Assembly (NCBI GenBank): GCA_019314425.1
Contig: JAFCZI010000003.1
Location: 1 to 21,809 of the forward strand
DNA length: 21,809 nucleotides
Reading direction: 5' to 3'
Source: Deltaproteobacteria bacterium
GTDB lineage: Bacteria; Desulfobacterota; DSM-4660; Desulfatiglandales; Desulfatiglandaceae
A program made the position numbers and the translations under genes. Positions 15,818-21,809 of the stretch are shown here, piece by piece (position 1 is the first letter of the stretch; the number at the start of each line of letters is the position of its first letter). The notes below the pieces were generated by a model. It did no database searches. It saw only the letters and a program-made list of their open reading frames with translations, and had not been told where the DNA came from.

Positions 15818-16795
15818 TCATTGTTTCGGAGAACGCATCGCCAGCCTGGCAAAGAACCGTTCTTTTTCTAAAAGCGTCCAGACGTATGAATCCTCTACCC
15901 GTTTGCCCTTTTGAATCATACGACGGGTTCTCAAAACTTTTTTTATATGCTTGAACGCATCCCATTTCGCCCGTAAAATACTCTTCATCCCCCCATTACA
16001 GGAAAAATAAAGGAACGACCCCATCTGATGGACCAGATGCAGAAAAATCGTCCTGGCAAGCAACCGCCCCGGCATATTCTGAAAATAGACCCACTCCAGA
16101 TTCCGGTGTCCGTAATATATTGAGGTATGAGAGTCCCGAACAATGCTGCTGCTGGTTTTATGATAAACCATTGCCTCAGGCACATACAAACATCGGTAGC
16201 CCTTCAACTGGGCTCGAAAACTGAGATCCACATCTTCATAAAGCAGAAAAAAATCCTCATTAAAAAAGCCGATTTCATCAATCATGCGTTTTCGATAGAG
16301 CGCCGCTGCGGCACAGGCGCCAAAAATCCATTCCTGTTGATCATAGGCCGTTGATCCCATCCCCCGCCCACGCAAGAGTCCCGCCCCGGCCCGGGTGTAA
16401 CTATCGCCGGCGCGATCAATCGTGTCCGGCTTTCCGTAATTAAGGATTTTAGACGCGGCAAAACCCGCCCGGTCATGGGTCTCCAGCGCCGCCACCAGAC
16501 GCTGAAGCCAGAGGGGATGCGCCACCGCGTCGTTATTCAGCAGGGCCACATATTTACTTTTCGCCGCCCGGCACCCCACATTGTTGGCAACGCAAAACCC
16601 CGTATTGGTCGGAAGGGGAATAATCTTGACTTCCGGGTGGCACCCGCGCACCCAATCAACGGAATCATCCGAAGAGCCATTGTCCACAAGTATCGTCTTA
16701 AAGTTTTTAAATTCCTGAGCCCGAAGGCTCTTCAGGCAGTCCGGCAGCAGGTGCCGACCATTCCAATTGACGATGATGACGGTTACCAGGTGCAT
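15818..16795 (-). CDS. Glycosyltransferase family 2, rhamnosyltransferase-like
   Basis: A 325-residue GT-A inverting transferase. It shows TVIIVNWNG (5-13), VDNGSSDDS (37-45), the metal-binding NND (87-89), a GACAAAALYRK segment, and EDVDLSFR (187-194) before the acceptor-side helix. This arrangement is that of WbbL-type rhamnosyltransferases, though the sugar is not proved by it. The C-terminal 80 residues hold amphipathic, arginine-rich helices that could hold the enzyme at the inner membrane. AGGTGG lies just before the ATG. A 122-nt gap separates it from the upstream GT2 and holds nothing recognisable beyond a small CTGCATGCAG palindrome. Confidence 0.9.
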   Translation of the reverse strand: MHLVTVIIVNWNGRHLLPDCLKSLRAQEFKNFKTILVDNGSSDDSVDWVRGCHPEVKIIPLPTNTGFCVANNVGCRAAKSKYVALLNNDAVAHPLWLQRLVAALETHDRAGFAASKILNYGKPDTIDRAGDSYTRAGAGLLRGRGMGSTAYDQQEWIFGACAAAALYRKRMIDEIGFFNEDFFLLYEDVDLSFRAQLKGYRCLYVPEAMVYHKTSSSIVRDSHTSIYYGHRNLEWVYFQNMPGRLLARTIFLHLVHQMGSFLYFSCNGGMKSILRAKWDAFKHIKKVLRTRRMIQKGKRVEDSYVWTLLEKERFFARLAMRSPKQ

Positions 16796-16917
16796 CGATC
16801 TAATGCCACCTAAGCTTTCCTCCTAAAACCTGCATGCAGCTTTTTCGCAGTATCATATCATAATACGGCTGCGCGCTTGATGCCTTGCACCTTCGGCAAA
16901 AGAGACGTTTCAAACAA

Positions 16918-18057
16918 TCAGGCCATCGGAGCACCGGCCAAATCTGCTGAAAACCCCAGGAACCGCCATCGGGCGTGCTCCGGGTTTCCGACGGATATTT
17001 TTCGATAAGGCGCCGTGATGGGCGGGCATTCAACACGTAAACGGCCGGGACCGGAAAACCCATGATGACAAGGGATATCGTTAACGGAAATCATGTAACT
17101 TCTATCTATTGGATCCACATTTAAGTACAGCGTCTGCCATTGGCGTGCGCCATACCATGGAAGGTGGATCGTACAAGTTCTTTCGACCAAAGGCTCCCAG
17201 CGGTGAAAACCGTAAAGCGTCTGGTTCCATTCGCTCTTTGAACCTCGACTTCTAAACAGCTTTTTTTTCGAATGTCTCAGTTGATCCAGCAGCTTCAGGG
17301 TGAATTTTTCCAGGAAAGTTTTCCTTTGAGTGAGAGAAAGGTCGTGACGGTAAAAACCGGCCCATGCCACCGGGACCATCCTCCATCCATACTTTCTCTC
17401 GATCCGCCATATTTCTCTGTAACGTTCATAGTCCCCACTCATGGTTTTCGTTCCATCATAATATCGGACAGCCGCCAATAATTCCCGGATATATTTAAAT
17501 TTTGCCCCGCTCACAGACAACCTGTGCCACAGGTCCCAATCCATTGTGTATTTCAATCCGGGATTAAGCCCACCTATTTTCTCATAGGCTTCTCGCCGAA
17601 CGAAACACGCCGGCTGGCAAATAAAACAGGACCGTGTCAGATCCCTTGCATCGAATTCCTGAATTGGAAAAAAGTATGATTGGAAAAGACCCTCGGCGGT
17701 CACATGAACAGCATTTCCGAAGATGACATCGACATCAGGCTCTGCTTCAAACGCAGCGGCGACTTTGTCCAATGCCCCCGGAAAATAGTAATCATCCGCA
17801 TTCAGCCAAGAGACAATATCGCCGGAAACGCTCGCCTTTCCTTTCTTTATGGCGGCGGCCTGCCCCCCGTCCGGCCCGGATTCCAGGTGGGTAATCACAT
17901 CCGAATAGGCCTTGGCAACCGATTGAAAATTGTCCGATGATCCCCCATCCATCAGCGCCACATTGAACGGAACCGATTGATGCCGAAGGCTCTCAAGAGC
18001 CCAAGGGAGAAAATGGCTCTGGTTGTAGTTGGGAATGGCTATGGCAAAAGTCAGCAT
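16918..18057 (-). CDS. Glycosyltransferase family 2 with C-terminal extension
   Basis: With the ATG at 18057 the protein has 379 residues; a TTG 24 nt further upstream is in frame but unlikely. FAIAIPNYNQ (4-13), LMDGGSSD (35-42), ESGPDGGQAAAIKKG (59-73) and SWLNADDYY (83-91, metal site ADD) mark the GT2 core, with the acceptor-side signature around TMDWDLWHRL. The first 230 residues cover a normal WcaA-type domain. The remaining 150 or so are unusual: a basic stretch (about 265-285), then a beta-rich segment of unknown fold. A sugar-binding extension is possible. It is the first glycosyltransferase of the run, behind fcl. Confidence 0.88.
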   Translation of the reverse strand: MLTFAIAIPNYNQSHFLPWALESLRHQSVPFNVALMDGGSSDNFQSVAKAYSDVITHLESGPDGGQAAAIKKGKASVSGDIVSWLNADDYYFPGALDKVAAAFEAEPDVDVIFGNAVHVTAEGLFQSYFFPIQEFDARDLTRSCFICQPACFVRREAYEKIGGLNPGLKYTMDWDLWHRLSVSGAKFKYIRELLAAVRYYDGTKTMSGDYERYREIWRIERKYGWRMVPVAWAGFYRHDLSLTQRKTFLEKFTLKLLDQLRHSKKKLFRSRGSKSEWNQTLYGFHRWEPLVERTCTIHLPWYGARQWQTLYLNVDPIDRSYMISVNDIPCHHGFSGPGRLRVECPPITAPYRKISVGNPEHARWRFLGFSADLAGAPMA

Positions 18058-18104
18058 AAGAAAAGAATGGCAAGAAATCAAAAAGGGCCAAGAGGATATC
18101 GTAC

Positions 18105-18139
18105 CTTACCACCCAGCTTTCTGTCACAAAAAACAAGAA
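18105..18139. repeat. 35-bp dispersed repeat, copy B
   Basis: This segment is identical at 31 of 35 positions to 19158-19192, and all four differences are transitions. It contains the shared core TCACAAAAAACAAGAA. The copies are in the same orientation on either side of fcl, each in a gene gap. It has no coding potential and no clear hairpin. Both copies lie a few to a dozen bases from a short tandem array. Confidence 0.75.
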
Positions 18140-18152
18140 GTTCATTGACTGA

Positions 18153-18200
18153 AAAACCCAAAACCCAAAACCCAAAACCTAAAACTTAAAACTTAAAACT
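18153..18200. repeat. Tandem 7-bp array (AAAACCC degenerating to AAAACTT)
   Basis: There are nearly seven units: three AAAACCC, one AAAACCT, two AAAACTT and a partial AAAACT. The drift from CCC to CTT along the array is directional. The last units overlap the fcl stop codon (18193-18195) and its last codon, so the gene end lies inside the array. Short arrays of this kind recur in gene gaps of Desulfobacterota as far as I recall. Confidence 0.85.
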
Positions 18201-19134
18201 GCGGCTTTGCCGCCTTAGATACATAGTATTCATAGATCCGTTTGATGCCGTCTTTGAGAGGCATTTTCGCTTGCCAGCCCAGCGCGGTCAATTTGGAAAC
18301 ATCCAACAATTTAAGGGGGGTTCCATCCGGCTTGGTGGCATCAAAGCGGAGTTCCCCATCAAATCGAACGACCCCGGCAATCATCTCGGCCAACTCTCGA
18401 ATGGTCAACCCCTTTCCGACACCCACATTGACAATTTCGGTTTCCTCATAATGGTTCATCAGAAAGAGACAGGCATCGGCCAAATCGTCCACATACAGGA
18501 ACTCCCTCCTCGGCTTTCCCGTCCCCCATATCTCCACGGAGGCATGACCGGCAATTCCGGCTTCATGAAATTTACGGATCAACGCCGGGAGAACATGGGA
18601 TGTTTCCAGATCAAAATTATCCCCCGGACCATAGAGGTTGGTCGGCATTAAACTGATAAAACGGGTTCCATACTGCCGGTTATATGCCTGACACATCTTG
18701 ATACCGGCAATTTTGGCCACCGCATAGGGTTCATTCGAGGATTCCAGATAACCGGAAAGCAAATGCTCTTCTTTCATGGGCTGAGGGCAATGTTTGGGGT
18801 AAATACAGGAACTGCCCAGAAAAAGAAGTTTTTTGACACCATAGAGATGTGCGGCATGAATGATGTTGGTTTCAACCACCAGGTTTTGATAAATAAAATC
18901 GGCCGGATAAGAGGTATTAGACCAGATCCCCCCGACCTTTGCCGCCGCCAGAAATACGTAATCGGGTCGTTCCTTTTCAAAAAAAGCTTCCACCGATGCC
19001 TGACGGGTAAGATCCAGTTCATCGCGGGTCCTGAACAGAAGGTTTTCGTGTGAAGCCTTCTTGAGTCGCCGTACAATGGCGGACCCCACCAGACCTCGAT
19101 GTCCCGCGACATAAATTTTAGATCTTTTATCCAT
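18193..19134 (-). CDS. fcl: GDP-L-fucose synthase (GDP-4-keto-6-deoxymannose epimerase/reductase)
   Basis: A 313-residue extended SDR of the Fcl/WcaG family. It converts GDP-4-keto-6-deoxy-D-mannose to GDP-L-fucose using NADPH. The cofactor loop is GHRGLVG (11-17). Catalytic residues are Ser108 or Ser109 in GSSCIYP, with Tyr137 and Lys141 in YAVAK, closely matching the spacing of the E. coli enzyme. NxxYGPGDNF and [21 protein letters not shown] are diagnostic of GDP-fucose synthases. The ATG at 19134 has GGAG 5 nt upstream; the in-frame GTG at 19140 overlaps that spacing. The partner gmd is not in the window. It is the first enzyme gene of the polysaccharide run, suggesting fucose (or a related 6-deoxyhexose) in the glycan. 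Confidence 0.94.
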   Translation of the reverse strand: MDKRSKIYVAGHRGLVGSAIVRRLKKASHENLLFRTRDELDLTRQASVEAFFEKERPDYVFLAAAKVGGIWSNTSYPADFIYQNLVVETNIIHAAHLYGVKKLLFLGSSCIYPKHCPQPMKEEHLLSGYLESSNEPYAVAKIAGIKMCQAYNRQYGTRFISLMPTNLYGPGDNFDLETSHVLPALIRKFHEAGIAGHASVEIWGTGKPRREFLYVDDLADACLFLMNHYEETEIVNVGVGKGLTIRELAEMIAGVVRFDGELRFDATKPDGTPLKLLDVSKLTALGWQAKMPLKDGIKRIYEYYVSKAAKPQF

Positions 19135-19157
19135 AATCACTCCACGGTCTTCAACCT

Positions 19158-19192
19158 CTTATCACCCGGCTCTCTATCACAAAAAACAAGAA
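19158..19192. repeat. 35-bp dispersed repeat, copy A
   Basis: Partner of 18105-18139 (31 of 35 positions identical, same orientation), 23 nt upstream of the fcl start. Any promoter for fcl and the glycosyltransferases must lie in or around this gap, so the element may be part of, or inserted into, the control region. Confidence 0.75.
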
Positions 19193-19195
19193 AAC

Positions 19196-19219
19196 CTTTG
19201 CGTCTTTGCGCCTTTGCGT
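19196..19219. repeat. Tandem 8-bp array, CTTTGCGT/CTTTGCGC, three units
   Basis: Three consecutive octamers CTTTGCGY lie between the S8 protease stop and fcl, 3 nt from repeat copy A. The reverse complement, ACGCAAAG units, is a short tandem motif I recall from gene gaps of many unrelated bacterial genomes. It has no coding or terminator features. Confidence 0.8.
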
Positions 19220-19254
19220 GAGACCATTTGGGTTATGCCCGCGTTAATGGCGTT

Positions 19255-21036
19255 TTATTGCAGAATCAACTGCTCAACCACAACAGACCCTTTTTCGATG
19301 GTCAGGGACGTAACGGTCGTATTGGATGTCTGAGTGGTAAATGCGGAATCCCACCCCCCCCGGATCGTAAGGGCTTTGGCGGTATTCAGGGTCAGCGCCT
19401 GGGCATACGCATCCCACGATATTTTGACGGTAGCGCCGGACCCGACGGCATTGATGGCACTCTGGATTCCGGTGTAGCAAGGACTTTTCCCGCCGCAAAC
19501 ACCCGCAGGTTCAACATAGGCCATCAAGCCACCGCCTTGAAGCGATGCCACGGCCTGACCCAAATTCACCCTTGGTTTGGTAATAGCAACCTTCGCGTCC
19601 GTGACCAAATCGCCCGTACTCGTCAGAACCGATTGAACCTGATCCGGCGTCAAAAAGGCACCGTTTATGGCCTTGGCGGCATCCTGTAAACAGGCCGCTG
19701 CACCGGCGGCGTAGGGACAGGCAGCCGAGGTCCCACTAAAACCATACGCCGCAGTCCAGTATCCACCTCCCATCTTCGTTGTCGTCGCCCAGTTTGACGG
19801 CGCCAACAGCGACAGGAATGAAGCGGTATCCGAATAAACAGCGACAGCATCCGCTTTGGGCGTATCCGGAGAGTAATATCCGGAGGGACATCCCCCGGAC
19901 GAATATTTTTCAGCGCAGGAACTTTCTGCGACACACCAGCCAAGGACCGTTTCAGTGAAGGGGGCATCATACACCGCGCCCACCGAAATCACATGGGAAA
20001 TACAAGCGGGCCACCCGATGGCGTCGCAATAACCGTCATTTCCGGAAGAGACAAACAGGGTCATACCGACCGCCTTGGCATTGGCGGCCGCCCGGGTCAT
20101 AGCAACGGACGACGCATCACAATACCCACTGGACCTGCCGCCGCCGAAACTGGTATTAATAACCATAATCGGGTTGCCGACGTCATCATGTTGGTGGGTG
20201 ATACACCACTCCCAGGCTTCAATCATACTTGAATTATAAGCGCTGCCCCCACTGCCATGGGAGATTTTGAGGGCGTAAAGTCTGGCGTTATGGGCAACGC
20301 CGCCAATATAGTCTCCATCAAACCCAAGATCTCCAGCGGCAATACCGGCACAGGCCGTACCATGCCCGTTCAGGTCCATGGGATCATTGTCGCCATCCCC
20401 CGTATCATAGCCCCCGATCACCTTGCTGTTGGGAAAACCGCCGTTTCCCAGACGCGCATGGGTGTAATCAATCCCCGTGTCGCAAATGGCCACAGAGAGC
20501 CCTGCGCCATTGTAGCTGCTTCTTGCCGTTGTGGCATTCATCAGGGGAATTCCCTGGGCCAGGTTGGGATAGAGCAGACGATCCTCTTCAATCGAAAGCA
20601 CGTCCGGGTTCTCAACCAGCGCTTCGAGCCCCTCGAGGGTCACCTGAGCGGAAAAACCGGCCATGTACTTAAAGCGATGGGTCGTCTCAACCTGCGTTGG
20701 GTTAAAAACCCCAAGAACCCGCTCCAACAGCTCATGGACACGGTTGGCGACCCGTTCCCGGTTGTTCGGCTGCATTGAGCGATTGCGCGCGTCAACCGTC
20801 TCAGTCTCCCGCAGATTAACAATCACCCGGGTTGATGCAGATCTGTTTTCGATGAAATCCTTTAACACGGCGCGGGGCACTGTGATTCCGGGGCTTTCGA
20901 GTAGACGGTTGATGCGATTTGTTGAAGCATTTCCCGACTTGTTTTCGATTTCCGCTGCCCCCGCCGCCGAAACTTCAAGAACAAGCCCAAGGGAAATGAC
21001 AAAAGCGATCGTCACCAGAGAAATTCTCCGTCTCAT
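19255..21036 (-). CDS. Secreted subtilisin-like serine protease (S8) with beta-helix-like tail
   Basis: A 593-residue exported protease. A signal peptide (basic MRRR, hydrophobic 5-20, likely cut after the AAGAA stretch) precedes an I9-type inhibitor prodomain (about 65-158, ending at NPDVLSIEEDRLLYPN). The S8 domain follows, with Asp186 (ICDTGID), His225 (NGHGTACAG), Asn333 (SSGNDG) and Ser437 (GFSGTSAACP), a complete triad with its oxyanion residue. Several cysteines suggest disulfides. From about 505 a short segment (CGGKSPCYTGIQSAINAV then LTIRGGWDSAF) resembles the start of pectate-lyase-like right-handed beta-helix repeats but ends after about 90 residues. It lies 27 nt after the S74-domain gene. 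It could process surface proteins or act as an extracellular hydrolase. Confidence 0.92.
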   Translation of the reverse strand: MRRRISLVTIAFVISLGLVLEVSAAGAAEIENKSGNASTNRINRLLESPGITVPRAVLKDFIENRSASTRVIVNLRETETVDARNRSMQPNNRERVANRVHELLERVLGVFNPTQVETTHRFKYMAGFSAQVTLEGLEALVENPDVLSIEEDRLLYPNLAQGIPLMNATTARSSYNGAGLSVAICDTGIDYTHARLGNGGFPNSKVIGGYDTGDGDNDPMDLNGHGTACAGIAAGDLGFDGDYIGGVAHNARLYALKISHGSGGSAYNSSMIEAWEWCITHQHDDVGNPIMVINTSFGGGRSSGYCDASSVAMTRAAANAKAVGMTLFVSSGNDGYCDAIGWPACISHVISVGAVYDAPFTETVLGWCVAESSCAEKYSSGGCPSGYYSPDTPKADAVAVYSDTASFLSLLAPSNWATTTKMGGGYWTAAYGFSGTSAACPYAAGAAACLQDAAKAINGAFLTPDQVQSVLTSTGDLVTDAKVAITKPRVNLGQAVASLQGGGLMAYVEPAGVCGGKSPCYTGIQSAINAVGSGATVKISWDAYAQALTLNTAKALTIRGGWDSAFTTQTSNTTVTSLTIEKGSVVVEQLILQ

Positions 21037-21063
21037 TTTGATGCCCCATAAAAAGTCATGAAT

Positions 21064-21804
21064 TTATTTCTGCTCAAGTTTCGCAACTTTCCGGGACAAT
21101 TCCGCAATGGTTTTCTGCTGATCCTGGACCACTTTCGTCAGCACGGCCACCACATCCATGGCACTCATTCCCTTTCGGTCCGTTGATACCACAAGATCCG
21201 GTACATCTTCAGCAATAAACCCCACATGTTTTTCTTTCGGATCCGTCTTGTAGCTGAATTGTACGGGTTGAAGGGCCAGCAGCGTCTCCGCAGCAGCGTC
21301 TCCGGTAAGGGATTTGATATCCTGTTTGTATGCCCGGCTCGAAGCGTTGGTCCACACCCCACCGGCCGTGACATGGGCGCCACTGCCCATCTGGAGCGGA
21401 TACGAGGGGCTTGTGGTGCCGATACCCACGTATCCGGCATTGGGATTCAGGATAAGATTTTTGAATGCAATGCCCTCCTGGAGCGCAAATATCTCCGCAT
21501 AGTCCTGGGATAAACCCACATTCCATCCGATATAGATATTTTTCTGATTGCTTGCGGCTTTGTCCGTAATGACAATGCCCCGGTTCCCCACATTTTGGCC
21601 AAGAACATATGGCGCACTGCCCCATGCGGATGCACCATTGGTATAAAGGGCGGAAGCAGTTGTAACAGTGCCCGTGTCTTCCACCTTGAAAGTAGTTGAA
21701 CCACTTCCGTTCTCAACGATCAACCGGTCCGCCCCAAACGCCGTTCCTGTCATAACGACGCAAAGAAATATCGAGAGCAAAATCCCTCTTAGCCCTGATA
21801 TCAA
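21064..21804 (-). CDS. Exported fibre-like protein with C-terminal S74 chaperone domain
   Basis: At least 246 residues. The visible start is a TTG five bases from the window edge, so the true start may lie outside. Residues 1-25 (hydrophobic, ending GTAFGA) look like a signal peptide. The middle is low in charged residues and includes GYVGIGTTSPSYPLQM (124-139), a motif common ahead of S74 domains. The S74 intramolecular chaperone domain begins near 153 (NASSRAYKQDI) with the presumed self-cleavage Ser155/156 and Lys160, then FSYKTDP and HVGFIAEDVPDLV. It ends in a coiled coil (about 220-246). In phage fibres this domain trimerises the protein and then cuts itself off. No phage genes are nearby, so a cellular surface fibre is more likely. 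Confidence 0.85.
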   Translation of the reverse strand: MISGLRGILLSIFLCVVMTGTAFGADRLIVENGSGSTTFKVEDTGTVTTASALYTNGASAWGSAPYVLGQNVGNRGIVITDKAASNQKNIYIGWNVGLSQDYAEIFALQEGIAFKNLILNPNAGYVGIGTTSPSYPLQMGSGAHVTAGGVWTNASSRAYKQDIKSLTGDAAAETLLALQPVQFSYKTDPKEKHVGFIAEDVPDLVVSTDRKGMSAMDVVAVLTKVVQDQQKTIAELSRKVAKLEQK

Positions 21805-21809
21805 TGGAC

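Noticed and set aside
18153..18200. CRISPR or telomere-like meaning for the heptamer array
   Set aside because: Units are 7 bp with no spacers and the array is short and internal to a chromosome-like region.
21064..21804. Prophage tail fibre
   Set aside because: No other phage gene is present and the protein has a signal peptide, which phage fibres do not normally carry; the region beyond the window was not visible.

Overview
The window looks like a chromosome segment of a strictly anaerobic, Gram-negative Desulfobacterota-type bacterium (sulfate reducer or syntroph). This rests on genes of the anaerobic benzoyl-CoA pathway, a molybdenum/tungsten bis-MGD enzyme, a lipid-linked surface-polysaccharide locus, mid-range G+C, and several short dispersed repeats in gene gaps. 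No rRNA, tRNA, CRISPR array, transposase or phage module was seen. The genus cannot be fixed from this sequence.

Region 1 (1-3470, minus strand) is a compact three-gene operon read from right to left: an SDR dehydrogenase, 6-hydroxycyclohex-1-ene-1-carbonyl-CoA dehydrogenase (had/bamQ) and 6-oxocyclohex-1-ene-1-carbonyl-CoA hydrolase (bamA/oah). The last two oxidise and then hydrolytically open the ring after benzoyl-CoA has been dearomatised. The operon starts at a palindrome-rich promoter/operator region (about 3428-3469) and ends at a G:U-rich intrinsic terminator (175-217). The benzoyl-CoA reductase and dienoyl-CoA hydratase genes are not here.

Region 2 (3390-6707, plus strand) is a divergent two-gene unit: a class I methyltransferase with a Trm112-like zinc-ribbon N-terminus, then, 9 nt later, a single-subunit molybdopterin (DMSO reductase superfamily) enzyme. 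There is no adjacent Fe-S or membrane partner, and its substrate is unknown. This pair is the best candidate here for an uncharacterised system.

Region 3 (6708-7140) is a gene graveyard between the catabolic and polysaccharide regions. It holds the 3' end of a second asnB (minus strand) abutting the C-terminal part of an O-antigen ligase/polymerase-type gene (plus strand) that carries an in-frame TAG and a frameshift at a T tract.

Region 4 (7136-19134, minus strand) is a surface-polysaccharide locus. In transcription order it has GDP-L-fucose synthase (fcl), a GT2, a second GT2, a GT2-GT4 fusion, a MurJ-like flippase, a zinc-ribbon methyltransferase, a GT4-like transferase, a canonical GT4 and an AsnB-type amidotransferase. 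Together they would make a fucose-type nucleotide sugar, assemble a lipid-linked glycan, methylate and amidate it, and flip it. No intact polymerase or ligase is in the window. The fcl gene is bracketed by two copies of a 35-bp repeat, each next to a short tandem array.

Region 5 (19255-21809, minus strand) encodes two exported proteins: an S8 subtilisin-like protease with a beta-helix-like tail, and a fibre-like protein ending in an intramolecular chaperone (peptidase S74) domain and coiled coil. They lie 27 nt apart and are probably co-transcribed.
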